A stretch of DNA of 64,000 nucleotides from Limobrevibacterium gyesilva (GCF_025989185.1 NZ_JAPDNT010000005.1:1-64000); one strand, 5' to 3'; counted from the first letter of the stretch, positions 27,286 through 36,568 are shown. Numbers and translations: made by a program. The notes: generated by a model from the letters alone, not told the origin.

Positions 27286-28518
27286 ATGACGGACAAGACA
27301 TTCGCTTTGACCCGGCGCGCTTTGGTTGGCGGTGCCGCGATGGGGCTGGCGACGGCGGCGCACGCGCAGGGACCAGCCAACGTCAAGGTTGGACTGATCG
27401 TGCCGCTCTCCGGCCTCTACGCCAGGCCGGGCGCGGTGATGCGCATGGGTGCCGAAATGGGCATCGCCGACGTCAATGCGGCCGGCGGCGTCAAGGCGCT
27501 TGGCGGCGCCAAACTGCAGCTCGTCGCACTGGATTGCGGCGACACGGTCGAGAAGGCGAAGAACGCGGCGCAGCGCATGGTGGCGCAGGAGACCGATCTT
27601 GTTGCGGCAACGGGGTCCTATCTCAGCTCCTTCACGCTCGCGGTCAGCGAAGTCACCGAGCGCGCGGGCCTGCCGCTGCTGACGCTGTCGTATTCGGATC
27701 TGCTGACGGAACGTGGGTTCCGCCACATATTCCAGACCTCGGCGACCGCGGCCGCGCAATCCGAACTCGGCCTGCCGGAGTTGATGAAGCTGGCGGAAGC
27801 GGCGTCCGGCAAGCGGCCGAAGACGGTCGCCATCGCCATGGACAACACCGGCACCTCGATTGCGACCGCCAAGGCGCTCAAGGAAAAGCTGTTCCCGCAG
27901 CTTGGCCTTCAGCTCGTCATGGACGAGGTCTGGACGCCGCCGCTTACGGACGCAACAGCCTTCATCCAGAAGGTGCGCTCGACCCGCCCGGATTTGTTCC
28001 TGTTCATGCCGAACGCAATCTCCGACGCGAAGCTTGGGCTGGAGAAGCTGAACGAGTTCGGACTCGGCCAGGGCCGGATCCCGACGATCTCGTTCAGCAT
28101 CACGATTGCCGAGCCGGACATGCTCCAGAGCGTCTCGCCGGATGTCGTGCAGGGCATCATGACGATCGTGGCGAACTGGGGCGTAAAGGGTCAGGAGAAA
28201 CTGCTCGCCGATCTCAAGGCGAAATACAAGGAACCGTGGATGACCCAGAACGTGGTCTCCACCTACGGCGACATGTGGATCGTCAAGGAAGCGCTGGAAA
28301 AGGCCGGCAAGGCCGACCGTGCCGCCGTGTCCGAGGCGCTTCATACGCTCGATGCAGGGCCGGCGAAGTATTTCCCCGGTGGCGTTCTGAAATTCGACGA
28401 CAAGGGAAGGCGCATCGGGGCAGGGGTCGTCGTCGTGCAATGGCAGAACGGGGTGCCCGCGACCGTCTACCCGAACGACCTTGCGGTTGCGACACCGTTC
28501 TGGCCGAAACATGCATGA
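27286..28518 (+). CDS. Liv-type ABC substrate-binding protein (1)
   Basis: The 410-residue periplasmic protein belongs to the Peripla_BP_6 family (LivK-type, also binds aromatic or organic acids). It has a signal peptide starting with TRRALVGGAAMGLATAAHAQ and the mature start VKVGLIVPLSGLYARPGAVM. The start at 27286 is preceded by AAGGAGGAAGG, a very strong binding site. It is closely related to the next gene, with many identical segments (KNAAQRMVAQETDLVAA, TSYSDL-like TLSYSDL). One tandem pair serves one permease, like the duplicated binding proteins of the Dpp cluster. Confidence 0.93.
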   Translation: MTDKTFALTRRALVGGAAMGLATAAHAQGPANVKVGLIVPLSGLYARPGAVMRMGAEMGIADVNAAGGVKALGGAKLQLVALDCGDTVEKAKNAAQRMVAQETDLVAATGSYLSSFTLAVSEVTERAGLPLLTLSYSDLLTERGFRHIFQTSATAAAQSELGLPELMKLAEAASGKRPKTVAIAMDNTGTSIATAKALKEKLFPQLGLQLVMDEVWTPPLTDATAFIQKVRSTRPDLFLFMPNAISDAKLGLEKLNEFGLGQGRIPTISFSITIAEPDMLQSVSPDVVQGIMTIVANWGVKGQEKLLADLKAKYKEPWMTQNVVSTYGDMWIVKEALEKAGKADRAAVSEALHTLDAGPAKYFPGGVLKFDDKGRRIGAGVVVVQWQNGVPATVYPNDLAVATPFWPKHA

Positions 28519-28554
28519 ACAACCTACGCAAGAACAGCAACAATGGAGGAAACC

Positions 28555-29790
28555 ATGACGGACCGTAGGGCGCTGTCTCTGACCAGACGCGCGATTCTCG
28601 CTGGTACCACGGCCAGCATCGTTGCACCGGCCGCCTTCGCGCAGGCACCCGCGGAGGTGAAGGTCGGCCTGCTGGTGCCGCTCTCGGGCCTTTACGCGCG
28701 CCCGGGCGCGGTAATGCGGATGGGCGCCGAGATGGCGATCGATCACATCAACCGGGCTGGCGGGGTGAAGGCGCTCGGCGGCGCCAAGTTCAAGCTCGTC
28801 GTGCTGGATTGTGGCGACACGGTCGAGAAGGCGAAGAACGCGGCGCAGCGCATGGTGGCGCAGGAGACAGATCTCGTTGCCGCCAGCGGCGCCTATCTGA
28901 GCTCCTTCACCCTTGCCGCGACCGAGGTGACCGAGCGGGCGCAATTGCCGGTCCTGACGCTGTCCTATTCGGACCTGATCACCGAGCGCGGATTCAAATA
29001 CGTCTTCCAGACGTCGGCGACCGCGGCATCGCAAGCCCGCCAGGCCTTGCCGCTCATCATGAAGCTCGCCCAGAGCGCCTCCGGCAAGGCCCCGAAGACG
29101 GTTGCGATCATTACCGACAACACAGGCGCGTCGGTGGCCTCCGCGAAGCCGATGCGCGAGGGCTTGCTCAAGGAGGTCGGCCTCGACCTCGTCATGGACG
29201 AGACCTTCACGCCGCCGTTGTCGGACGCGACCCCGCTGATTCAGAAAGTGCGGGCTGCCCGGCCGGATCTTCTGTTCTTCCTGCCGACCGTCATCTCCGA
29301 CGCGAAGCTCGTGCTCGAGAAGATGAACGAGTTCGGGCTGAGCCAGGGACGGATTCCGACGATCTCGTTCGGGATCGCGATCGCCGAGCCCGACATCCTT
29401 CAGACGATCAGCCCGAATCTGCTCCAGGGCGTGCTGACCTGCGTGGGGAGCTGGGCGACCAACGGGCACGAGGAGCTCGTGAAGGAACTGAAGGCCCGAT
29501 ACAACGAGCCCTGGATGACCCAGAACGCGATCTCCACGTACGGCGATATGTGGGTGATCAAGGACGCGCTGGAAAAGGCTGGCAAGGCCGACAAGGTTGC
29601 CGTCGCCGAGGCGCTGCGCACGATGGATGGCGGCCCGTCCAAATATTACCCCGGCGGGATCATCAAGTTCGACGACAAGGGGCGGCGGGTCGGCGCCGAG
29701 ATGACCGTGGTGCAATGGCAGAATGGCATTCCCGTCACCGTCTTCCCCGGACAGCTCGCCGTTGCCGAGCCGTTCTGGCCGAAGCGCTGA
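28555..29790 (+). CDS. Liv-type ABC substrate-binding protein (2)
   Basis: The 411-residue paralogue of the preceding protein has a signal peptide (LTRRAILAGTTASIVAPAAF) and Peripla_BP_6 domain with the same conserved opening VKVGLLVPLSGLYARPGAVM. Long blocks are identical to the first copy, so a recent tandem duplication with divergence of the ligand-binding half is likely. ATG 28555 follows AATGGAGGAAACC. It is the last transporter gene; a hairpin follows and then enzyme genes. Confidence 0.93.
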   Translation: MTDRRALSLTRRAILAGTTASIVAPAAFAQAPAEVKVGLLVPLSGLYARPGAVMRMGAEMAIDHINRAGGVKALGGAKFKLVVLDCGDTVEKAKNAAQRMVAQETDLVAASGAYLSSFTLAATEVTERAQLPVLTLSYSDLITERGFKYVFQTSATAASQARQALPLIMKLAQSASGKAPKTVAIITDNTGASVASAKPMREGLLKEVGLDLVMDETFTPPLSDATPLIQKVRAARPDLLFFLPTVISDAKLVLEKMNEFGLSQGRIPTISFGIAIAEPDILQTISPNLLQGVLTCVGSWATNGHEELVKELKARYNEPWMTQNAISTYGDMWVIKDALEKAGKADKVAVAEALRTMDGGPSKYYPGGIIKFDDKGRRVGAEMTVVQWQNGIPVTVFPGQLAVAEPFWPKR

Positions 29791-29794
29791 AGTC

Positions 29795-29821
29795 CACCCA
29801 CCCGGCTGCGAGGCGGGTGGC
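29795..29821 (+). terminator. Hairpin after the second Liv binding protein
   Basis: CCACCC and GGGTGG form a stem around a loop rich in G and C, within 35 bp of the stop at 29790. No U-run follows and the next gene starts close, so it may only attenuate transcription. Confidence 0.35.
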
Positions 29822-29852
29822 AGTCTGTAGCTCAACTTAAGGAGAGACCATT

Positions 29853-30245
29853 ATGAGCAAGGAAGTCTTCGATCGCGGCCTGGCCATCCGCAAGGATGTG
29901 CTGGGCAAGGAGTTCGTCGAAAAATCTTTCGAGTCCGCCGATGATTTCAACATGCCGATGCAGCACCTCACCACCGAGTACTGCTGGGGCTATGTCTGGG
30001 GCCGCGACGGCCTGCCGCGGAAGACGCGCAGCATGCTGAACCTCGCCATGCTGAGCGCGCTCAACCGCAACCACGAATTGCGCATGCATTTGAAGGGCGC
30101 GCTCAAGAACGGCGTTACCAAGGCGGAGATCCGCGAGATCTTCCTGCAGGTCGCGATCTATTGCGGCGTGCCGGCGGGGGTGGACTCGTTCCGCACCGCT
30201 CGTGAGGTGTTCGCACAGCTGGACCAGGAGGCAGCCGCTCGCTAA
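29853..30245 (+). CDS. Carboxymuconolactone decarboxylase family protein
   Basis: This 130-residue protein resembles PcaC: RGLAIRKDVLGKEFVEKS, the central NLAMLSALNRNHELRMHLKG, and the C-terminal REIFLQVAIYCGVPAGVDSF are characteristic. PcaC-type members decarboxylate gamma-carboxymuconolactone to the enol-lactone in the protocatechuate branch; other members have related roles. The CxxC pair of the AhpD peroxidase subgroup is absent. A lactone-processing protein next to a lactonase-like MBL enzyme suggests a ring-fission type of catabolism. ATG 29853 follows AAGGAGAG. A strong hairpin follows the gene. Confidence 0.92.
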   Translation: MSKEVFDRGLAIRKDVLGKEFVEKSFESADDFNMPMQHLTTEYCWGYVWGRDGLPRKTRSMLNLAMLSALNRNHELRMHLKGALKNGVTKAEIREIFLQVAIYCGVPAGVDSFRTAREVFAQLDQEAAAR

Positions 30246-30253
30246 GCGGCCCG

Positions 30254-30294
30254 GCTGGCGCCTCCGCCTCGTTTGTGGAGAGGCGGAGCCGCCA
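30254..30294 (+). terminator. Long inverted-repeat hairpin
   Basis: CTGGCG-C-CTCCGCCTC pairs with GAGGCGGAG-C-CGCCAG around a short loop, giving about 15 base pairs with one mismatch. It lies 9 bp after the decarboxylase-like gene and likely acts as terminator or processing site before the next gene. Confidence 0.6.
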
Positions 30295-30344
30295 GTTGCG
30301 CTCTGGGTCGGGGGTCGCCCGGGAATTCCGCAGGAGCATGAACA

Positions 30345-31178
30345 ATGAACACGACATCGACGAGCCCGGCCGGCCCTGAACCATTCGAGCTTTTCGCGAT
30401 CCGTTACGGGCGCCACACCGGCCGTCGCGCCTCCGACAACTTCATCGGGGCGGATCTGCACGAGGCTGGCACAGATCTCGAATATTTTGTCTGGGTCGCG
30501 CGCCGCTCGGACCGGGTGTTCGTGATCGATACTGGCTTCAATCCTGCCTCGGCCGCCGCGCGCGGCCGGACGATGCTGCGGCTCCCGGCCGACGGGGTGC
30601 GCGCGCTCGGCATCGATCCCGACCACGTCGATCAGGTGATTCTCACGCATCTCCACTACGACCATGCGGGCTCGCTCGCCGCCTTTCCGCGCGCCTGCTT
30701 CCACGCGCAGGATGCCGAGATCGCCTACGCGACGGGCCGCTGCATGTGCCACCCCTTCCTGCGGCATCCCTATGACGTCGAAGACGTCGTAGGCTTCGTG
30801 CGGCACGTCTACGCGAACCGCGTCGCGTTCCACGATGGCTTCGCCGAACTCGCGCCCGGGCTGACGCTGCACAGGGTTGGCGGGCATTCCGCCGGGCTCC
30901 AGATCGTGCGGGTCTGGACCCGGCGCGGCTGGGTGGTGGTCGCGTCGGATGCGAGCCATTACTATCAGAACATGCTGCGCGGCATGCCGTTTCCCGCTGT
31001 CCACAATGTCGGCGAGATGATGGAGGGGTTTCGGACGGTGCGCGCACTCGCCGATAGTGACGATCATATCGTGCCCGGCCACGACCCGCTTGTCATGGCC
31101 ATTTATCCTCCCCCTTCGGCGGAACTGGACGGGATCGCGGTCCGTCTCGATACCGCGCCGCGCACTGGTCGGGCCTGA
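30345..31178 (+). CDS. MBL-fold metallo-hydrolase, AHL-lactonase-like
   Basis: The 277-residue protein has the metallo-beta-lactamase signature THLHYDHAG (about residues 101-109), HSAGLQIV with the next metal ligand, DASHYYQNM (Asp) and PGHDPLVM (His), the complete dizinc set of the AHL-lactonase/AttM-BlcC group. Members open lactone rings or hydrolyse related esters. In this cluster a catabolic lactone is more likely than quorum-sensing signals, but both are possible. The ATG at 30345 follows CAGGAGCATG. Its stop overlaps the following SDR start by one base. Confidence 0.9.
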   Translation: MNTTSTSPAGPEPFELFAIRYGRHTGRRASDNFIGADLHEAGTDLEYFVWVARRSDRVFVIDTGFNPASAAARGRTMLRLPADGVRALGIDPDHVDQVILTHLHYDHAGSLAAFPRACFHAQDAEIAYATGRCMCHPFLRHPYDVEDVVGFVRHVYANRVAFHDGFAELAPGLTLHRVGGHSAGLQIVRVWTRRGWVVVASDASHYYQNMLRGMPFPAVHNVGEMMEGFRTVRALADSDDHIVPGHDPLVMAIYPPPSAELDGIAVRLDTAPRTGRA

Positions 31179-31966
31179 TGGGTGCGACGCCGCGCCGGTC
31201 CGCCCTCATAACCGGCTCGAGCGGCGGCCTCGGCTACGCGGTGGCGGAGAGCCTTGCCGCCGTGGGATGCGATGTGGTTCTGCACGGGATCGAAGCGCCG
31301 GATGGCGTGGAGCCGGCCCGGGCCGCGTTGGCAACGCGGTACGGGATCAGCGCCGCCTACTACCAGGCCGATCTGTCCGATCTGTCCGCGCTCGATCGGC
31401 TGATGGCGTTCGTGGCGGACCGGTTCGGCGGGCCCGACATCGTCGTCAACAATGCCGTGGTCCGCCACTTCGCGCCCGTCGAGTGCCTCGCAACAGCCGA
31501 TTGGCAGCGTTCGCTCGCGGTCAACCTCACGGCGCCGTTCCAGATCATCCGGCTGGCGCTGCCTGGCATGAGGGTGCGCGACTTCGGCCGGATCGTGAAC
31601 ATGTCGTCGCACTATGGGCAACGCGGGGCGACAAACCGCGCCGACTACGTCACGACCAAGGCCGGGATTCTCGGCCTGACGCGGGCCGTGGCGCTGGAGA
31701 CGGCCGGAACCGGGATCACCTGCAACGCGATCAGCCCCGGCACCTTGCCGACCCCGGCGATCACCGCCCGGATCGACGCCCTGGCGGCAACGCGCAACCT
31801 CTCGCGTGAAGAGGCCACGCGCGTCTACATGAAGGAACGTCAGCCGAGCGGCCGCTTCGTCCAACTCGAGGATGTCGGGGCCGCGATATCGTTCCTGTGC
31901 GGGCCAGCCGGCCGCGACATCACTGGCGCAGTGATTCCTATCGACGGCGGCTGGTCAGCCGCCTAA
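31178..31966 (+). CDS. Short-chain dehydrogenase/reductase (2), 3-hydroxybutyrate-dehydrogenase-like
   Basis: This 262-residue SDR has TGSSGGLGYAVAESLA at the cofactor site, NNAVVRHFAPVE, and catalytic Ser with YVTTKAG. The pattern resembles D-3-hydroxybutyrate dehydrogenases of the classical SDR group. It starts directly after the MBL gene (ATGATG overlap), so both steps are probably linked: ring opening followed by alcohol oxidation. It ends with a four-base overlap with the convergent MmgE/PrpD gene, so the two mRNAs are complementary at their ends. Confidence 0.9.
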   Translation: MGATPRRSALITGSSGGLGYAVAESLAAVGCDVVLHGIEAPDGVEPARAALATRYGISAAYYQADLSDLSALDRLMAFVADRFGGPDIVVNNAVVRHFAPVECLATADWQRSLAVNLTAPFQIIRLALPGMRVRDFGRIVNMSSHYGQRGATNRADYVTTKAGILGLTRAVALETAGTGITCNAISPGTLPTPAITARIDALAATRNLSREEATRVYMKERQPSGRFVQLEDVGAAISFLCGPAGRDITGAVIPIDGGWSAA

Positions 31967-33309
31967 CCCGCGAGAGCGGCTGTCAGGCGGCTCAAGCCCG
32001 CCTTTTCGTCGAGTGTCCAGACCGCCTCGATCACCCTGTCGGCGTCGCAGTGCGGCGAGCCATCGCGCGCAAGTCCGCGCAGCTTCGCTTCGATCTCTGC
32101 GTCCGAGAGCGGGCGCTCCAGGCTGCCGCGGGCGTTCACCACCGTCGCGGAGACCGTTTGGCCGTTCGTAAGCGCGACGGTCACCTTTGCGGCCCCGACC
32201 GGCATCGTATTGTCGCGTTCGGCCTTCACCTTCGCCCGGAGCGCAACGACGTCCGGGTCGAACACCACCGCATCGGAGAACTCGCGCACGCCCGCCGCGC
32301 CGAACAGAAGTGCCACACCAGCGCAATGATGGATGCTGACGCGTGCGTCCCGCGCATTCGCGACAGCCCGGTCGCCACGCGCGAGGAGCAGCGCATCGCC
32401 GGAGACGGTCACGGCCGCGATGTCGTTTGCGCGCAGATCGTAGGTGGCGCGCAGATCGAGGCAGGCGTCGATCACGGCGTGCATGACGATCCCGCACGGA
32501 TACGGCTTGAACGTGTTGCGGGCAAATTCCCAGCGCACACCGAGATCGCCCGTCAATGCCGCCATGTTCAGTTCGTTGCCGCCGGCCCGCGCCCACCCGA
32601 GCGGCCCTTCGATGGCGGTGGGCGCGGCTGCCTGTCCCGCCTCGGCGAGCACCGCCGCCAGGATGCCGTTGCGCGCGGCATTGCCGACGCCGGCATTCTT
32701 CGCCGCCGTCGGCAGGTTCTCGACGAGCCCCGAGGACAGGCTGGCCGCGATGCCGAGGGCATCCGCCACCTGATCCGCCCTGAGGCCAAGCAGCTTGGCC
32801 GCCGCAGCGGCTGCTCCGAACACCCCGCAGGTGGAGGTAATATGCGCACCGCGCGCGTAATGGCCAGGCGAGACGGCAAGCCCGATCCGGCATTCGATCT
32901 CGGCACCCGCCACGAAAGCCTCAAGCACCTGCCGGCCGGATAGGTTGCGCCATTCGCCGAGCGCGAGGGCGGTCGGCATCACGGGCGCGGTCGGATGGAT
33001 GACCGTCGGCAGGTGCGTGTCGTCGAAGTCAAGCAGGTTGATCGCGACAGCGTTGACGAAGGCGGTGCTCGGAGCATCCATGCGCTCGCCACGGCCGATC
33101 AGCGCCGCCTGATCTGCACCCGCAAAGCAACGCAGCGTCCGAGCCAGGGTCTCGACCACCGGATCGCGTGCGGACCCGAGGGCGGTCGCAACTCCGTTGA
33201 GGAGAGAGCGCTTGGCCGTGTGTCTGACGGAGTCCGGATAATCTTCCCAGCGTGCGTTCGAACTGAATTGGCCGAGCGCCGAACTTGCGGTCTGTTGTTT
33301 CGCCAGCAT
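31963..33309 (-). CDS. MmgE/PrpD family protein (2)
   Basis: The 448-residue protein is a second member of the MmgE/PrpD family with VNAVAINLLDFDDTHLPTV, HPTAPVMPTALALGEW and a C-terminal LANGQTVSATVVNARG-like region (LTNGQTVSATV). It is only distantly similar to the first copy at 22255, so it is not a recent duplicate. It faces the catabolic cluster tail to tail. The ATG at 33309 is preferred to the GTG one codon upstream. Whether it joins the same pathway is unknown. Confidence 0.9.
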   Translation of the reverse strand: MLAKQQTASSALGQFSSNARWEDYPDSVRHTAKRSLLNGVATALGSARDPVVETLARTLRCFAGADQAALIGRGERMDAPSTAFVNAVAINLLDFDDTHLPTVIHPTAPVMPTALALGEWRNLSGRQVLEAFVAGAEIECRIGLAVSPGHYARGAHITSTCGVFGAAAAAAKLLGLRADQVADALGIAASLSSGLVENLPTAAKNAGVGNAARNGILAAVLAEAGQAAAPTAIEGPLGWARAGGNELNMAALTGDLGVRWEFARNTFKPYPCGIVMHAVIDACLDLRATYDLRANDIAAVTVSGDALLLARGDRAVANARDARVSIHHCAGVALLFGAAGVREFSDAVVFDPDVVALRAKVKAERDNTMPVGAAKVTVALTNGQTVSATVVNARGSLERPLSDAEIEAKLRGLARDGSPHCDADRVIEAVWTLDEKAGLSRLTAALAG

Positions 33310-33461
33310 CACTGGAACTTAGAGCCATGCCGTGTGATGCGTAAAGCCGTGCTCACCCACCCAGCCGTACGCATGGCCCGGCTCCACCGTCTCCCGGGCC
33401 ATACGCGATCTGTCGTCGGCCCCGTCGTTCGAGAAGATGGTGTCGGGCTTTGGGGCAGCCT

Positions 33462-35741
33462 TCAGCTGCATTTCGACCAGCCGCAGTGCAGGCAAGAGAG
33501 GCAGCCGGCCTCCTTGACCAGTCCGGGCTGGCTGCATTTCGGGCAGATCGGGCCGACATGGCTGATGGCCCTGGCCGTCAGGGCGAGCGGCGGCACGGCG
33601 TTGTCCGCCATATCGGGCTGTTCCAGAAAGCCGGTCTCGGTCATGTGTCGTTCGATGACGTCGCCGATCGCCGCGACCAGGGAGGGCACATAGCGGCCGT
33701 TGCTCCACTGCCCGCCGCGAGGGTCGAACACCTGCTTGAGTTCCTCGGCGACGAAAGCGACCTCGCCGCCGCGGCGGAATACCGCGCTGATCATGCGCGT
33801 CAGCGCCACCACCCAGGCGTAGTGCTCCAGGTTCTTCGAGTTCACGAAGATCTCGAACGGCCGGCGCACCCCATCCTGTTCGGTGTCGTTGATGGTGACG
33901 TACATCGCGTGCTCGCTGTCCGGCCAGCGCAGCTTGTAGGTGGCGCCGCTCAGTCTGTCGGAACGAAGCAACAGCTCACCTGGAGCCGATGCGACAGGAG
34001 GCGGTGGCGCTTCGGCGGGCTTCACCTCCAGCACGGACCCGGTGATCGCGTTCGGCCGGTAGGTCGTGCAGCCCTTGCAACCGCTGCGATAGGCGTCGAG
34101 GTAGACCTCCTGGAACGCCTCGAAGCTGATGTCCTCGGGGACGTTCACCGTCTTCGAGATGGCGCTGTCCACATGGCGCTGCACGGCGGCCTGCATCCGC
34201 ACATGCTCGGCCGGCGACAGGTCCTGCGCGGTCACGAAGTGGTCGGGCAGCTCGGCATCGGCGCCGAACATCTCGCGGAACAGGCGCACGGCGTGGTCCG
34301 ACACCTCTTCTTCCCGCAGCGAGCCATCCGGTTCGCGGACCCTGCGCGTGTAGCTATGCGCGAACACCGGCTCGATGCCGCTCGATACATTGTCGGCGAC
34401 CAGCGAGATGGTGCCGGTCGGCGCGATGGACGTCAGAAGCGCATTGCGGATGCCGTTGCGGGCGATCAGGGCGCGCACGTCCTCATCCAGCCCGCGCACC
34501 GTCTCCCCGGCCAGATAGGCGTCGCGGTCGAACAGTGGAAAGGCCCCTTTCTCCTGCGCCAGGTGGGCCGATGTTACGTAGGCCGCGCGGTTGATCCGGC
34601 GGGCCCAGTCGCCGGCGGCGTGAGCCGCCTCAGGCGATCCGTAGCGCAGGCCGCACATCATCAGGGCATCGGCCACACCAGTCATGCCAAGCCCGATGCG
34701 CCGCTTGGAGGTCGCTTCGAAGCGCTGCATCTCCAGGGGGAAGCCCGACACGTCGATCGTGTTGTCCATCATGCGGATCGCCGCCTCCACCAGCTGGTCC
34801 AACTGCCGCTCGTCGAGGCGGGCTTGCGGCGTGAAGGGATCGCGGATCAGCCGTGCCAGGTTGATCGAGCCCAGCAGGCAGGCGCCGTAGGCCGGCAGCG
34901 GCTGCTCGCCGCAGGGGTTGGTGGAACGGATCGTCTCGCAGTAGGCGAGGTTGTTGCGGGCGTTGATGCGGTCGATGAACAGCACGCCCGGCTCGGCGTA
35001 GTCGTAGGTCGCACGCGTGATGCGGTCCCACAGATCCCGCGCCTGGACCGTGCCGTACGTCTTGCCCTCGAACACGAGCGGCCATTCGGTGTCGGCCTCG
35101 ACCGCCGCCATGAAGGCATCGGTGACCAGCACGGAGAGGTTGAAGTTGCGCAGGCGCCCGGGCTCGCGCTTGGCCGCGACGAAGGCCTCGATGTCGGGGT
35201 GATCGCAGCGCAGCGTCGCCATCATCGCGCCGCGTCGCGCGCCGGCCGACATGATGGTGCGGCACATGGCGTCCCACACGTCCATGAACGACAATGGGCC
35301 CGATGCGTCCGCGCCGACGCCGTTGACCGGCGCTCCCTTCGGACGCAGCGATGAGAAGTCGTAGCCGATGCCGCCGCCCTGCTGCATGGTCAGCGCCGCC
35401 TCGCGCAGGTGCTCGAAGATACTGCCGAGGTCGTCGGGGATGTCGCCCATGACGAAGCAGTTGAACAGCGTCACGCGCCGGTCGCTGCCTGCACCCGACA
35501 GGATGCGCCCGGCTGGGAGAAAGCGGAAATCGGAGAGTGCCTCGTAGAAACGCTCCTCCCAGATCGACGGCTCCTTTTCGGAGGTCGCGAGCGCACGTGC
35601 GACCCGCCGCCAGCTGTCCTCGATCGTGAGGTCGGTCGGCGTGCCGTCGAGGGCTTTCAGGCGATACTTGGCATCCCAGATCTGCAGCGAGATCGGCTCA
35701 ATCCGGCTGGCGGCTCCGGTCTCCGCGATGTGGGTGTCCAT
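33462..35741 (-). CDS. nrdJ: Adenosylcobalamin-dependent (class II) ribonucleotide reductase
   Basis: This 759-residue enzyme makes deoxyribonucleotides with B12 radical chemistry and so works with or without oxygen. It has an N-terminal LFNCFVMGDIPDD (active-site Cys), QQGGGIGYDFSSLRP, the finger-loop Cys in STNPCGEQPLPAYG, and the thymidylate-like PTGTISLVADNVSSGIEP. The C-terminus has CxxC-type cysteines (CPKCSQPG and CLSCLHCGWSKC), typical of the redox-active tail and zinc finger. Length is normal for class II enzymes. ATG 35741 has GAGGAGATCGTC upstream. It is monocistronic and lies near a cluster of NO/low-oxygen genes, matching its oxygen-independent role. Confidence 0.95.
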   Translation of the reverse strand: MDTHIAETGAASRIEPISLQIWDAKYRLKALDGTPTDLTIEDSWRRVARALATSEKEPSIWEERFYEALSDFRFLPAGRILSGAGSDRRVTLFNCFVMGDIPDDLGSIFEHLREAALTMQQGGGIGYDFSSLRPKGAPVNGVGADASGPLSFMDVWDAMCRTIMSAGARRGAMMATLRCDHPDIEAFVAAKREPGRLRNFNLSVLVTDAFMAAVEADTEWPLVFEGKTYGTVQARDLWDRITRATYDYAEPGVLFIDRINARNNLAYCETIRSTNPCGEQPLPAYGACLLGSINLARLIRDPFTPQARLDERQLDQLVEAAIRMMDNTIDVSGFPLEMQRFEATSKRRIGLGMTGVADALMMCGLRYGSPEAAHAAGDWARRINRAAYVTSAHLAQEKGAFPLFDRDAYLAGETVRGLDEDVRALIARNGIRNALLTSIAPTGTISLVADNVSSGIEPVFAHSYTRRVREPDGSLREEEVSDHAVRLFREMFGADAELPDHFVTAQDLSPAEHVRMQAAVQRHVDSAISKTVNVPEDISFEAFQEVYLDAYRSGCKGCTTYRPNAITGSVLEVKPAEAPPPPVASAPGELLLRSDRLSGATYKLRWPDSEHAMYVTINDTEQDGVRRPFEIFVNSKNLEHYAWVVALTRMISAVFRRGGEVAFVAEELKQVFDPRGGQWSNGRYVPSLVAAIGDVIERHMTETGFLEQPDMADNAVPPLALTARAISHVGPICPKCSQPGLVKEAGCLSCLHCGWSKCS

Positions 35742-36199
35742 GACGATCTCCTCGGGGTGTGCGGTTAGTCCAGACGCGTTTCGGTAGCTGGGCCCCGGTC
35801 AGTGTATCCGCGAGGACTTTGAGTCGCTACGACGTCGAGGAAGCGGGGCGGCGCAGCCGGCCGGGAGCCCGGCGCGACGTTCAGGTGCGAGCCGCCTGGT
35901 GTCGTGCGCATGTCGGCTGCGGCGAAGCGGCGGTCGGGGACGGAAGGGGCAAGCACCGCCTGTCCGAGGCGATGGAAGCCTGGAGGCGGGGGCGCAGGGA
36001 AGCGGGCGAGCGCTCGGTACAGCCCCTGGCGTGGAAGGAGGCCGCCGCGGTTCATCGCCGACGACCTGCTGGTGAACTGCGACGACGCGCGGGCCTCCCG
36101 GCATACATGCTGCTCTCGCGCCGGGGCGGGCGGCGCGGGCCCGGTCTTACCCTCCCGCGCTCTCTCCGGACGTCGTCGGTAGCGTGACCCCGCCCAGGA
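35742..36199. other. Intergenic gap, no gene recognised
   Basis: About 460 bp of very GC-rich sequence between the divergently placed nrdJ and the gene at 36200. Open frames in several phases are present but have Arg/Pro/Gly-rich composition expected from random high-GC DNA. I see no conserved motif or clear promoter here. Confidence 0.5.
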
Positions 36200-36568
36200 C
36201 TACGCGGCGGTTCCATCGTCCCGTGTCGTTCCGCGCCGCCAGATCCAGGCAGGTGGGTCGCTGGCAGGGAAGGATTCATCGGATGCGACATCGACCGTGT
36301 CCGATGGTCCAGCCGGCGCCGGCCGATCCGCCGTGGCCGCCTGGACTTGCCTCACCACCTCCTCGATCAGCACGGCGTGGATCGTGGACAGCTTGCCCTC
36401 GACAGCGTCCGAGGCGCCCGTCACGCAGGAACAGAATGTCTCGATAACCGCCCGTTCCGCCAGCGCGTGCAACGGGACAGAACCCTGCGTCAAGATCAGG
36501 CGACGTGTTCGCTGCACTGCGGCATCGAACTGCTGGGGGCTTACCGGTTCGTCATACTCGTGCGTCAT
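36200..36568 (-). CDS. Small protein with C-terminal SFPASDPPAW motif
   Basis: This 122-residue soluble protein has a helical N-terminal two thirds (FDAAVQRTRRLILTQGSVPL) and the C-terminal DESFPASDPPAWIW. That last motif is found at the end of many small bacterial proteins of unknown role and supports that this frame is real. No function is known to me. It has no signal peptide or membrane segment. It follows the direction of nrdJ and of the AhpD-like gene upstream, 112 bp apart, and may be co-expressed with them. The binding site before the ATG is weak. Confidence 0.7.
   Translation of the reverse strand: MTHEYDEPVSPQQFDAAVQRTRRLILTQGSVPLHALAERAVIETFCSCVTGASDAVEGKLSTIHAVLIEEVVRQVQAATADRPAPAGPSDTVDVASDESFPASDPPAWIWRRGTTRDDGTAA

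Noticed and set aside
27226-29835. An 869-codon open frame on the minus strand
   Set aside because: It is antisense to the two Liv binding-protein genes. It shows the same duplication only because the sense genes are paralogues, and it has no recognisable domain.
30345-31178. Quorum-quenching role for the MBL lactonase-like enzyme
   Set aside because: The motif set allows AHL hydrolysis, but the gene is embedded in a catabolic operon with decarboxylase and dehydrogenases and no quorum-sensing genes are near.
35759-36187. Plus- and minus-strand open frames between nrdJ and the SFPASDPPAW protein
   Set aside because: They are Arg/Gly/Pro-rich, overlap each other in several phases and have neither a binding site nor a family motif.
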